From positions 186,001-250,000 of the forward strand of contig JACTVC010000016.1 of assembly GCA_018417955.1 (NCBI GenBank): a stretch of DNA of 64,000 nucleotides. Reading direction: 5' to 3'. Made by a program: the position numbers and the translations under genes. Positions 53,243-64,000 of this stretch are shown in pieces. Every line of letters begins with the position of its first letter. The stretch's first letter is position 1. A model generated the notes under the pieces. The model was given only the letters and a program-made list of their open reading frames with translations, had not been told where the DNA came from and ran no database searches. This stretch comes from Laccaria trichodermophora. Lineage: Eukaryota > Basidiomycota > Agaricomycetes > Agaricales > Hydnangiaceae.

Positions 53243-55635
53243 ATGCCCCCTAATTTACAAACCCCTTCTCTTTCTGCTGCTGAGAAGCGGCGCCGCACCC
53301 TAGGCATGAAGAAGCTAGAAGAACAAGCCCAACTTCACAAAATTGAGGCAGCTGGAAAGAGTAGGTATCAATGTCCTTCTATTCATGGTCATGATGTTGA
53401 TAAATGTTATAGCGCAACGCACCGCCATGGCCAAGGCAATGGATAATGCAGGTAATAATGATTACCTCTATTATCATGAGGTCTTGATGGTCTAACTTTC
53501 TCTCTACAGCTTGGATCGGAGCCGCACCTGTTGGATCACGGAAACGTGGCGCTTCGTTAAGTGCAGCTGATTCCCGAGTATCAGTGAAGAAGTCAAAAAG
53601 TAAGTTGGTCCTTACTAACTTCACACTTAGTCTTACATTCCTTCCAGCTCCTTCCACTGTATCTATGAAATCCATTTTGGTGAAAGGCCAACGTGCATCT
53701 GCTAAGGGTGGTGCAGTTTCCAGACCCACCATAGCGAAGGGTTCCAACCCGAAAACCCCTGCTCGTCGTCCGGCCACAGTCATTCCTTCTGACGAAGATG
53801 AGAGTGACGACGACCCTGAGGACGAAGACCCAGCCTCCGATCATTCCATGCCAGAACAGGAAGACCATGAAGACAAGGAGGACCAAGAACTTTACACACT
53901 CAGCCATCAAGAGCTCAAGAAGCAGTTGAAGCTTGAGGTACGTACACCATCAACATCAACGCACCTTCACTAAAGCACGCCAATCCATCCAAAGTGCCCC
54001 CAATGGGATGAAGAGCTCAACGGTGACGCTGACGATGACGCTGAAATGGATGAAAGCTATGCCACTCATGGAGAAGAGATCTTCGGGGATGGTCACCGTG
54101 AAGACGAGCAAGGTGGTGGTGAAGATGAGTCCGGTGAAGAGGACGAGGACAAGCCAGCACCTCGTCGCCGTCAAGTACTGTCAAACGACGAGGATGACGA
54201 GTCCAATGGCGAGGATGATGAGTCCAATGGCGAGGATGAGGATGAACTTGCATGCCGTCGCCGCAAGGTATGTAAGAGCATTGACCCAGTATCATGCCAC
54301 TCATTTACTTGTTGAAGGTCGGAAAGTGCAGTCAGGAACGTTTGGCTGAGGTAGGCTATCTACCATCTAAAACTTACCTCAACTTTGACTGATCTATATT
54401 AGCGCCCTACATGGAAGACTATGGCTCCACCGGATGACGAGGTAAATGTACTTTATCGAATTGATATTCCTTCGCTTATTGATGCTCTTTAGCCTTCGGA
54501 TGATGGTGACTCTGGGGGAGGTGCGATTGAAGAAGGTGAAGATCCAAATGCGGGTTTCGCAGATGCTGACTATGTCCCTCCTGGACCGAACACACGAATG
54601 ATTCTCATCTTGGAACAGCCTCAGCTCCTTAAACGGATTATCAAAGCGGCGATCCGTAAAGCGATAGGTGATGCAATATTCGATACTGCATACCACATGG
54701 TTGATGAGCAGGTAAAATATAACCGCAAGACTCTTCGATCATGTGCACGGAAGCTTGGCGCAAATGCATATGCCCATCGCTTTAGGGTTGACCACCACTT
54801 CGGCGTTTCCATTGGTCATGTGGTGAGTGATCTACTTTGCCAATGGTCATACCTTACTAAGTGTATCATTCGGTAGCTGAAGGGGCGGGTATCCAAGTAC
54901 CGTGGTGATGTCAAGAAAGTTGCCATTGCCAAGGTAGAAGGGTTCTACAAGTTACTTGAGGGGCCTGACTGCAGGGATGTCGTCAAGCTTCTTCGTTCTA
55001 AGAAGAGGTATATTTACCCGGTCAATATAGTACATGAGATACATACCCTCTTCTCTCATGACTCATTTTCTTACATCAGGAGGGCGACCTTCAAACTAAC
55101 AAGCCCTTCCTCCACCTTGCCATGATCTCGACTCTCTGTGAAGCTTTCTTTGCTGGGTCCAGGGGCTCATTTGCTGAATGCTATCAAGACCGCTTTGTTT
55201 CGTCAATTACTGATGGTCCGCGCAAACATGAACAAGAATTACCTGCAGCCATGGTTGCTATGGCTGCCACTGCCGTAAGTCATTTCCCCTGCATGGTCAC
55301 ATTTCATCTTAATATTATGTTTGTAGATTGCATCTTCGTTGGATGATTATAGCATGGGTATCCACCGCAAGACTGAGTTCAATGCTGAACTTTATGAAGA
55401 CGTTTATCATTCACACATGGCCATGCTCGCCGCGATCCGTGAGACAAGTCCAAATGGTTATCATCGTCTCATGGCTGACCTCTATAATTGCACCTCGTAC
55501 GTTGTTGTCTACCTCCAGCTGTCTGCAACATCACCGTTCTGTTTTACTTCCAGTTCCATCTCCACCCATCTCACGACCACCACAACCTCCAACGATGACA
55601 TGGCTTTACTCAACATGGCAGACATGGATGTTTAA
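53243..55635 (+). CDS. DUF6532-like protein, Plavaka partner gene, intact
   Basis: It starts MPPNLQTPSLSAAEKRRRTL. About a dozen exons separated by short introns (e.g. 53370-53410, 53443-53510, GTACGT at 53939, GTGAGT at 54822, GTAAGT at 55275, GTACGT at 55499) all keep the frame to a TAA at 55635. The N-terminal half is a basic then very acidic linker with SNDEDDESNGEDDESNGEDE. The C-terminal half is a helical domain with QLLKRIIKAAIRKAIGDAIF, LKGRVSKYRGDVKKVA, YIYPVNI, FLHLAMISTLCEAFFAGS, KTEFNAELYEDVYHSHMAML and GYHRLMADLYN. These motifs fit the DUF6532 family, common in agaricomycetes and often beside Plavaka transposases. Biochemical role unknown. Confidence 0.8.
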
Positions 55636-56079
55636 GCCTGCTGTCATCCAGTTGTATACCCGCTTCCGACTCTCCTCCTTTCGCTTATAACTCCTAACCC
55701 TAAGCTGGACATTTCCTCACCCATCCGTTCCAACTTCCTCTTCGCACCCATCCATCGTTCCAACCTATGCTAATTGCTACTTCATCTTTACTTTAATACT
55801 TAATGAACCCGTCGAGACCTCCCCTCCTTTTCTTGTCAACTTCTCATGCCTACAAAGTCTACTTTCTTCCCTATCCAATTTAATCCACTTGAATAATTCC
55901 TTTGATCCCTCACTATCCTTTGCACCTTATTTAGTCAGCCCCGTTGCTTCTGTTATCATATCTAGTAGTCAGTCATCGTGCAATATACACTATTGACTTG
56001 AATTCTAATTTATTCTGGTGAATTTATGTGTCACAGTGCAGGAAAAGAGGTGCAATTCAGTGGTATAATATGTTAAATG
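55636..56079. other. 3' flank of the DUF6532-like gene
   Basis: Pyrimidine-rich, with no gene, repeat or RNA recognised. Confidence 0.5.
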
Positions 56080-56245
56080 AACGGGCAATTGCGCACTAAG
56101 CATCACCAATTGAGCTCAATTAACAGGTGCCTGTTTTATTTTAAGTAATCTTCTCAAAGATGTCAAAAGGCTCAATTCCGTCAATTGTGCATAATTTACG
56201 GACAATTCTATATAAATCATATAAATCAGGGTTAATTCAGAGTGT
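56080..56245 (-). repeat. Candidate right terminal/subterminal region of the Plavaka element
   Basis: It carries CAATTGCGC, CACCAATTGAGCTCAATT, CAATTGTGCATAATT and TATATAAATCATATAAATC. These resemble, in inverted orientation, the sequence just beyond the transposase stop at 4545-4760. The exact end is not fixed. Confidence 0.45.
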
Positions 56246-57395
56246 CGGGATTTCCTGATGTAGTGAAGATGGCGATGTTGTCAACGAGGTCGTGGTGGTT
56301 GAAATGTCCCTCTCAGCCTTTTTTCAAATCTGGTCCGCGCTATCGGGCCGTGGGCGGGGACCTCGACCCATTCATCATCCATTTCCGTCATGATTCAACC
56401 CCTACCAGACAAAGATCGAAGAAGACGTGCGTCCGTGTCGTCTGAAAGGCACTCCAAATGATCGACATCAGTCAGGAGGGCGGTGAGAAGGGCAAGAACA
56501 TAGTTGGTGGAGGGGGAGCTGTGGAACAGGCATGTTGTCAAATTTGAGGGGAGTGCGAAGGTCGGCTGTCGTTGATCGTTGGTTTCATCGAGGAGAAGGA
56601 GTGGGCGAATCTGGGTGTCTGACGGAATATGCTGAGTTTTCAGTGCAGCTTGCTGGGTTAATAATCCTTAGCAACTGCCAGTTTTGAATAGAAAAGACTG
56701 TAGACTCACTCTACATTCTCTCCATCAGGAAAACCGACCTAGCACAGCCAATTGACAAATCAAATATGTTGGGACTCGAACTGACCCTATAAGCCACCGC
56801 GCAGCAACTCCAGCTCTGAATTTTCAGCTATCAAAATGGATGTTCAGAGAGGGGCGAACTCGACGATGATCCGCCTCACTCACTTTGAGACGTTCTATTG
56901 TTAAGTCGGAAAAAAAGGCGTGTAGATTGCGCGCCGTTTTCTGGTTTCAGGTATGAGACTTGACACTGCGCAACCAAATCTGCCATGGGTACTAGAAAAA
57001 GACGGTCAGCAAGGCCCACATTCATAGAGTTCACTCGTAAGCACTGTGTATACATCAGTCCAATAGGCGCGTTAGGCGCCAACAACGGACTTTATTCTCT
57101 CGACATGAGCCCTGCAGGTGCCATACGAAAACAACACACTAGAAAGTTGAGCCCACTCACACAATAAACGACCGAGAAATGAGAAAGACAAAGGCGAGGG
57201 CTTGGAGAAGACTCTAGAAGATTGGCGTCAAGACTCGGAAAAGCCTGGGCACATTTGTAACTGTCTGTAAAAATAGACACAGGCATTGACCTCGTGGCGT
57301 GATTGGCGTTCTGGGTCTGCCACTGTCTGGCAAGGGTTTGGGCGCTGACCTTTCTTTCCGCCCTCATCCTTAACGTCCATCTTCGATATCTCATC
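56246..57395. other. Intergenic region upstream of the NB-ARC/TPR gene
   Basis: Short broken frames only. No gene, repeat or clear core promoter is recognised. Confidence 0.45.
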
Positions 57396-59601
57396 ATGAG
57401 TGGAGCAAGTTTCTTTGCGGGTGCTCACCACTTCATCACCAACAACAGCACATTCATTGAAGCTAAGACTGTGAGTGTGATGTTCGCTAAAAGTATCCAT
57501 CAAGCAAGTTGACGGCATTGGATCTGTTGCAGGTCAATATCCACGGCAATAAGACGACGGGGGTCATTCCGCTCTTGCCAAACCCAAGCACTCGGTTCAC
57601 TGGGCGTACAGAAGTCATTGCAAAACTCAAGACACATTTCTTTACCAACCCGGATGACATAGTTCAGAAGAGAAAGGTCTTTTTGTTATATGGAATGGGG
57701 GGTATTGGAAAAACTCAGATTTGCTTAAAGTTTGTTGAGGAAATGTCTGACAGGTGAGTACCTATTGAACACCAGTCTGACCCTACTTGAAAAATTGAAC
57801 TGTTCCCAGCTTCTCTCATGTTTTCTGGGTTGATGCATCCTCCTCAGGTACCATCATGCAGGCACTGAAGGGTATTGGTCAGGCTTGTGGATTGGATGGC
57901 TCCCCTGAGTCTGCTCTCTGGTGGATTGGCTCTCTGAAAGAGAATTACATCCTGATCTTTGATAATGCTGATGTTCTGTCACCTGCTGCACTGGAGGGGT
58001 ATTTCCCACCTGGAATGAGGGGAAACATTCTGATAACTAGTCGTAACTCTGCCATGATGACTCTGACTTCACCTCAGAATTCTCTTGAAGTGATTGAAAT
58101 GGAAGAGAGGGATGCTATCGAACTACTTCTGAAAGCTAGTTGCTTGGAATCACCAACATCAGATGTTCAAATCCAAGCCTCTAAGATTGTAGCAGAGCTC
58201 TTCTGCTTTCCTCTTGCTATTGACCAAGCTGGTGCTTATATTGCTTCTGGGGCCACCACTATTGGAGACTACCTAACAAAATATTCAGAGCACCGAAAAA
58301 CATTATTATCTCATTCTGAATTCACTGGAGCTTCTAAGTATAACAGAACTGTCTATGAAACTTGGGAGCTATCATACAAAGAAATTCAGCAAAGGGCTAA
58401 ATCAGATGATTCTTATAGGGCCAATGCAGCCAACAGTGCAATGCTACTTCTAGAGTTATTTCCTTTCTTCCATCATGAGGAAATATCTGAGGAAATCTTT
58501 TCTTATGCTGCTCTTTCAAAAGATTATAAAACTCCTATGTCAAAATTACCTTTTGCCAGTTCACTGCTGGAGGGAAGACTACTCCCTCTTTCTGAGACAG
58601 GTACTTGGGATAATTTCATTTTTAGAGAGGGAATTCGAATATTACTGTCTTTTTCTTTAATCAAGAGGGGCCTATCTGATAACACATATGCAATGCATCC
58701 ACTGGTTCATACCTGGGGCAGGGACAGATTGGCTTTAAATGAAAGAAAAAAGTGTTGCTTAAGGGTGTATGTCACATTGTCCTGCTCATTGAGATGGAAT
58801 GCAGACCAGCCATATGGATTCCAGAGGACCTTGGTAACACATGTGAGAGTGAATATGGAGTATTTAAAAGCAGAAAGCAATCAGCATGTTATTGATTATA
58901 TGGATGATGCTTATGCAAAATTTGGGAGGCTGTTGAGGGAACAAGGATATTCAAAAGAAGCAGAAATATTAGACATCAAAGTTCTGGAAAAAAGGAATGA
59001 AAGTCTTGGAGTGGAACACCCAGACACAATGATAGCCATGTTAAATCTGGCAGAAACATATGGAAACCTGGGAAAATACACAGAGGCAGAGACACTGGAG
59101 ATCCAAGTTCTGGATGCAAGGAAGAGAATTCTTGGAGTGGAACACCCAGATACAATCACAGCCATGGCAAATCTAGCAGTATCATATCATAATCTGGGAA
59201 AATACAAAGATGCAGAGATACTGGGGAACCAAGCTCTGGATGCAAGGGAGAGAATTCTTGGAGTGGAACACCCAGACACAATCAGAGCCATGGCAAATCT
59301 AGCATCTTCATATAGAGAACTGGGAAAATACACAGAGGCAGAGACACTGGACATCCAAGTTCTGGATGCAAGGAAGAGATTTCTTGGAGTGGAACACACA
59401 GACACAATCAGAGCCATGGCAAATCTAGCCGTAACATATTGGAGCCTGGGAAAATACACAGAGGCAGAGACACTGGAGATCCAAGTTCTGGATGCAAGGA
59501 AGAGAATTCTTGGAGTGCAACACCCCCATACCATTCTAGCCATGGAAAACTTAGCAGCCACCCTTAGAAGTCTGGGAAGTACAAAGAGGCAGAGAAACTA
59601 G
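57396..59601 (+). CDS. NB-ARC/TPR STAND protein (fungal NLR-like), C-terminus frameshifted
   Basis: Exons 57396-57470, 57533-57753 and 57810-59601 give 695 residues. The short N-terminus MSGASFFAGAHHFITNNSTF is typical of agaricomycete STAND genes with no large effector domain. The P-loop GMGGIGKT is at about 79-86, kinase-2 LIFDNAD near 147, ITSRN near 175, FPLAIDQAG near 231 and the MHD-equivalent MHPLVHTW near 393. From about 465 to the end lie five 42-residue TPR units (LGVEHPDTI-AMANLA-YLGKYTEAE). A one-base loss near 59575 (CTGGGAAGTACAAAG where other units have CTGGGAAAATACA) ends the frame at 59601; the alternative frame continues into a further TPR-like helix. Such proteins are nucleotide-driven switches linked to non-self recognition and incompatibility in fungi. 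Confidence 0.88.
58965..59580 (+). repeat. TPR-encoding repeats of 126 bp with near-identical DNA
   Basis: Units repeat GGAGTGGAACACCCAGACAC, ATCAGAGCCATGGCAAATCT, CTGGGAAAATACACAGAGGC and CAAGTTCTGGATGCAAGGAA. The DNA is more alike than function requires, implying recent duplication or gene conversion between units. Confidence 0.9.
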
Positions 59602-60018
59602 TCATCCAAGCTAAGGCAGTCAAAAGCAGAGCTATTGGAGCAACATCCCACCATGAAGATGTCACCATGGCCAATGTCCAAGAAACTGAGGAGACTTCAA
59701 GAATGAATTTTGACAAAAAAGGTGTGTACTCATGTTAATTAATTTCTAAACCAACTCTCATGGTTATATAATTAGTATATTCTTTGTCCAATCTTGTAAA
59801 GAAAACTTCAAAAATCATGTCTAAAATAGCACATTCATTTTATAAGAAGAACACTCAACAATGATGAATTAACAGGAACTAGTTTTTAGTTCCCCTACCA
59901 CAATGATTCCATGCTTCTTAGTTATATTCTATCCCATACTGATGTCTTGATATGCTGTTTGGTATATTGAATGGAATATTTTTGTGTGACTGTTTTAATT
60001 AACAAGTGATTTAATGTA
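59602..60018. other. 3' flank of the NB-ARC/TPR gene
   Basis: The first ~100 bp still encode, in the shifted frame, a continuation (VIQAKAVKSRAIGATSHHED). After a possible GTGTGT donor near 59721 the sequence is AT-rich with no gene. Confidence 0.5.
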
Positions 60019-60692
60019 CAGAGAAGTGCAACAAGAATGAAGGTTGTGTCATTTTCTGTTTCTCTTCAAGCATCTATCATACCTCAAATGCATTTGTGTA
60101 TTCTTTTATGTTATGAAGTTGTATTACACTTCCCTTGGTATGGACTAATTTCAGTGAAAGCTGGGCCCTTGAGAAGGTTTTTATTCTGGAGGTGATTTTT
60201 GGCATCTAAAAAAAAAAAAGCACTAACTGGGGAGGTAGCCAGAACATACCTCTGGTTAACCTGAACAAGCCTATCAAAGAATTACTTAAAAATACTGAGT
60301 GGTCACACTCATAGGGCCTCTAGAAAATGGTCATTTTGTGCAGTTTTGGTCATTTTTGGCCTGTTTTAGACAATACAAGCCATTTTCCAAAGCCTCTACA
60401 GACCTAACTACTCAGTATTTTTAACTGATTCTTTGATAGGCTCATTCAGGTCAACCAGAGGTATGTTCTGGCTACCTCCTCAGTTAGTGCATATTTTCTT
60501 TTTAGATACCAAAAATTGCCTCCAGAATAAAAACCTTCTCAAGGCCCCAGCTTTTACCAAAATTAGTCCATACCAAGGGAAGTGTAATACAACTTCATAA
60601 TGTAAAAGAATACACAAATGCATTTGAGGTATGATAGATGCTTGGAAATGACCAGAAAATGACCCAACCTTCATTCTTTTTGCACTCCTTTG
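60019..60692. mobile_element. Palindromic Tc1/mariner-like MITE (674 bp)
   Basis: The ends read CAGAGAAGTGCAACAAGAAT and, reversed, CAAAGGAGTGCAAAAAGAAT; the arms pair along almost the whole length around a loop near 60350. TA lies on both sides (60017-60018, 60693-60694). Length and design match the MITE at 42814-43491 but the sequence is different. Confidence 0.82.
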
Positions 60693-62074
60693 TAAGTATA
60701 TCAAAATTATTTCATACTTTTCCAGACTTTGAAGAATGTTGGCCCTTGACATTGGTGATATTCTTCTCAGAATGAAGGACAAATTTCACTACAACTTCAC
60801 TGTGATATGTTTAGAACTTTCACAGGACTGTGCAGGCACCAGGTTAGCTATATATACACAAGTGGAATCAACCAACAGAGGATCCCTGACATGTGGCTCA
60901 AAGGTTGGAACACAAAATGAACAGATTTCCTGAAAATATGGAACACAAAAATTTATGTTGGTGCTGGAAGGTCACATTCATTGTGTGGACAGAAATGTCA
61001 TGATGCCAGGAGGCTGGGTACCAGAAACAGACAGATATCCAAGCAGGTATGTGATAGATGTTAGCTTTGGGGTTCAATCCCTGAGGTATAGTTGTTTTGT
61101 ATTTTCCCACTCCATTCATTATTATTTTTGAAATACATTTCTGTTCTCCTTGAGCATGCAATAAATCACACCATTGGCTCTTAATTTGATTATTATAGTA
61201 GGTGTATGGTTACAGACAATCAAACTCTGCTTATTTTTGTGCCCCTTTTTGTAACCATCAAACTGAGTCCAGAGCCTTGGTAGAGTGAAAATATACTAGC
61301 ATTGAATATTGGAAGAATATTTGCACTGGCTGTGAGGTTGGTACAGGCAGTTTCAAGAATTTCAGCCCAAAATTGTGGTGTCCCCACTAAGAATCAGCTA
61401 AGAATATGAAAAAATATACAATCAACTCCATTTTGAGTGCTGACTAGAGTCCAGTACATAGTTCAAAAAATATCCACTAGCTATGACCAATCCAGATCCC
61501 TGATTTTATGGGAATCCACAGAAAAATGACACTGGTATCATGAGACAAACTGTCTTGGAGGGCCACAAGTGTTTGTTTTTACCAAAGTTGAGTCCTTTAA
61601 GGGCACTTTCATGCTTAGAGCCCTTTACTTTGCAGCAACACTACACAGTGGGGGCAATGTGGAGTAAGCAACTGACACTGGTTCATTCACTGACAAGACC
61701 GAAATAAATTTAGCACATGATGGGTGCTGTCACTGAGCATTTCCCCTTCTTTCTCCGAGCCGTTCGCAATGCTTGTTTATCTGTAAAATGCAAGCATCAC
61801 CTGGACGTATTACGGATAAGCTCGACACTCTGCGTCACAACAATTAGCAGGGGCAGAGTTTGACATTTTGGGACCTTTCATACGATGAGCATGGAACACA
61901 ATCCATCACCACACGGCGGGAGAGTTCTGTCGACTATGTCAGAGTTCAATTTGTTTTCGGATGTGAGTGCCGTACTTACATAAATTGCAAGCATTAGTTC
62001 TTCAATTCTTCCCATCAGACCTGAGGCCTGAGCGCTTGAAGGACATTCTATCTCCGCCGCCCATATCACACCTT
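60693..62074. other. AT-rich intergenic stretch
   Basis: Scattered short frames (e.g. 60736-60933) without domains or splice logic. No repeat was noticed. Confidence 0.45.
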
Positions 62075-63790
62075 CCGGGGTGTCTTTTCGCATATTTGAC
62101 TTCATTTGCAACGTACATATATCCATCCGTGCCCGGAGTCGACCGGCTGAGGAATTCGGCGGCTTCAGCCCGCAATTTCCCTTGGCCCCAGAAAGTTCCT
62201 GATGTAAGCGTTGCCTCTTGAACGCGAGCTTGACATTCCGTACATGCTCCGAGCATAAGTAGGTAAACGAGACATATTCCTGGAAGCACCATTAGGATCT
62301 CCATCAAAACCCACCCAAAACGATCTCAAGAAGAGCACACTTCCCCCGGCTAGCTCAAGGGGCAAGTCACCTATCAAACGGATATCAGTCCCATCACACA
62401 CCCGAAAACGAAATCGAGAAACGAACCCATGCAGACCCTTTCTGAGAACTCTTGCGTCTTCATGAGATATATGAAGCCCACCGCGCTCCCATTTACGCCC
62501 GGCAGGTGACTCGAACCATTTGGAGCGTGTTGCGCCCAGGACAATTGGGTCGACAGCCTATATGCCCATTCAATAGGTCGTCGTCCAGAGTGGAGGGTAC
62601 TGAGATGCGAGGCATTTGGTGGAACAAACGGTTTCAAGGAATGTTGAGTGCCATACGCAAGCGTCGGGTAGGCGACTACAGGGTGTCCCAGTGCCGAGGT
62701 AAACAACAGGGCTGGCCTGCTGAAATTTGAGCACTAGGGTGACTGAAAACGTCGCCCACGTCTTCGGGCTCTTCACAGATCTTGGAGCCACTTATGGAGC
62801 AGGGTGATTGGAGTGTTTGTGAGGTTGTTTGTTTGAAGATTGCGGTGGCCTCGGTAGGGCGTCACTGTCAAGGAGGTGTATTGTCAGAACGTTGTTTGAA
62901 GTTGGTGGGGAACGATAAGTAAGACAAACCAAAAGAGACCTTGATTGTACGTGCGAAGTGGGATTAGTGGGCTTCAGAGTCAGAGATAATAGTAGTGATC
63001 GATCTTGAGAGTTTGAGTCAAGGGCTGAAAGCATCGACTGTTCTCGGACCAACGTTGTGGATGCGTACGGATAACACGTTTCACGGTTTCCGCATTAGCG
63101 GCCTTGAGGTCTCCCCAACTGCTCGCAGTTCTGTTGCTTCATTTCTTCGTCCATACTAACCCGGTGACAGAGGCAAGTCCTTAGACGATGGCAGGGACTG
63201 GGATTCCAAAAGAGATGGGAAGTCCCTGTCTTGCACACCTATACTTCTGTTATTTCACCTCATTACATGATTTACTCCGAACGGCGAACCTCATACTTGA
63301 CAATTCCTCCCCATGGCAGATCCCTCGGACATTTTCTAACCTCCACTTCGCGGGCATTGTGGACGGGTTCCCATCGACGATACTCCTCTTCCTCAGCGAG
63401 CCCACAGCGTGCAGAAAAGGCGTCGACTCCTCAGGAAGCACCACACCAAAGGATGAACGCATAAGCTGCGCTGCGCGGAATAGAGTCGAGCTGTCCTCAG
63501 GAAAACCCATTGACGGCGTGATTCTTCAACTAGGTTCGGTCATCTAAAAATCAATGTTAGCAGGGCATTTCCACATAAGTACGTCGGAGACTTACCACGA
63601 ACAAGGCCTTTTGATCCGAGTGGACTAAGACGTTATATATAGGATCACAGGTCTTGAACTTTTGACGATGGTCAAGAAGCAAAGAGAACAGCGTGACAAA
63701 TTTCAACAGGGTTGCCGTGATAAGAGCACAAAATGGAATGCAGAGGAGCCATGAAAAGAGGTGAAGGTGATGACGTCGACGAGATTATCG
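62075..63790 (-). CDS. Right copy of the duplicated minus-strand gene family, putative membrane protein
   Basis: It is homologous to about 41-1424. Near the upstream end (63600-63790) a minus-strand frame reads HLFSWLLCIPFCALITATLL then KFVTLFSLLLDHRQKFKT, a likely membrane span, ending ALFV at a GTAAGT donor near 63597. Downstream frames include MKTQEFSERV...GSFLDFVFGCVMGLISV (about 62374-62465) and MMEILMVLPGICLVYLLMLG (about 62240-62307), also hydrophobic. Exon joins are uncertain and at least one frame break is likely, so the extent is approximate. I do not recognise the family; this copy is less damaged than the left one. Confidence 0.4.
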
Positions 63791-64000
63791 TGATAGAGAT
63801 CAACATTGCTTGTGCGTACCCCCACAAAATCTCAACCCTGTGCCCCTCCTTTCCTCAGCACTCCGCGCTCATACTTCGGCTGGTGACGGTTCTACTACAT
63901 CACACCCCTCAACCAACATCCACTCACACCTCTCCTCCACAAGTGGCATCCATTCGCTAATCCGCTGCTATAAGCACCCCCTCCGCACAACCATCAAAGG
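63791..64000. other. Window edge, nothing recognised
   Basis: A pyrimidine-rich stretch with no supported feature. It may be the 5' flank of the membrane-protein paralogue. Confidence 0.4.

Larger units (their letters stand above)
4545..56245 (-). mobile_element. Plavaka-type (CACTA-like) transposon, outermost element of the nest
   Basis: The transposase lies in four minus-strand pieces (52239-53085, 34086-35473, 10052-10212, 4789-5835), and the divergent DUF6532-like gene is at 53243-55635. Similar AT-rich CAATTG-rich sequences lie at the two ends. Removing the three inserts leaves about 6.8 kb. The order and orientation of the pieces, and in-frame continuity at each TSD, show that this was one element that received three later insertions, rather than several scattered copies. 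Plavaka elements are known from agaricomycetes as CACTA-related transposons. The outer boundaries are approximate. Confidence 0.75.

Noticed and set aside
59187..59561. 124-codon minus-strand frame over the TPR units
   Set aside because: Antisense of a perfect-period coding repeat; no independent support.

Overview
The window reads as nuclear DNA of a basidiomycete fungus, most likely an agaricomycete mushroom. The evidence is: genes split by 45-75 bp GT-AG introns; two KDZ-type transposases (CxC1 and CxC2 cysteine clusters); a Plavaka-type transposase with a DUF6532-like partner; and an NB-ARC/TPR STAND gene. Nothing looks bacterial or organellar.

Most of the window is a set of transposons inserted inside one another, and the order of insertion can be read from target-site duplications (TSDs). 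The outermost element is a Plavaka-type (CACTA-like) transposon spanning about 4.5-56.2 kb. Its own DNA is only about 7 kb: a transposase on the minus strand and a divergent, intact DUF6532-like gene. Three insertions cut the transposase into four pieces: (i) a 4.2 kb foldback element at 5836-10051 with 9-bp TSD TGGAATGTT; (ii) a 23.9 kb KDZ element 'A' at 10213-34085 with 8-bp TSD GCGTACAA and ~79 bp terminal inverted repeats (TIRs); (iii) a 16.8 kb KDZ element 'B' at 35474-52238 with 8-bp TSD AGGGATTG and ~75 bp TIRs. The Plavaka reading frame continues across all three sites once insert and one TSD copy are disregarded.

A and B carry further insertions. A contains a 7.7 kb foldback element (15526-23265, 9-bp TSD GGGAGGACA) in an intron of a cargo gene, and a 4.0 kb internally deleted relative of B (25650-29637, TSD TCTCAGT). 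B contains a 4.46 kb foldback element (39121-43582) in its own transposase gene, and that foldback contains a 678 bp Tc1/mariner-like MITE (42814-43491, TA duplication). Without these inserts, A and B are each about 12 kb and carry a similar gene set: a KDZ transposase (A fused to a Ulp1-like SUMO protease), one or two short basic 'MGR' proteins, a protein ending in an RNase H1-N-terminal/viroplasmin-like fold, and a large Pro/Ser-rich accessory protein. B's transposase looks intact; A's is broken.

The three foldback elements share one architecture: long inverted arms filled with tandem repeats, the repeat unit (about 36, 120 and 34-36 bp) being private to each element. Each is positioned so that splicing could remove it from the interrupted gene. 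This is the least familiar signal in the window.

Outside the nest, on the left, lie a small multi-exon hypothetical gene (2875-3820, minus) and a very weak candidate (2108-2702). On the right lies an NB-ARC/TPR gene (57396-59601) with near-identical TPR units and a 3' frameshift, followed by a 674 bp palindromic MITE. The two window edges (about 41-1424 and 62075-63790) are diverged copies of one minus-strand gene family, so the whole locus sits between two paralogues.
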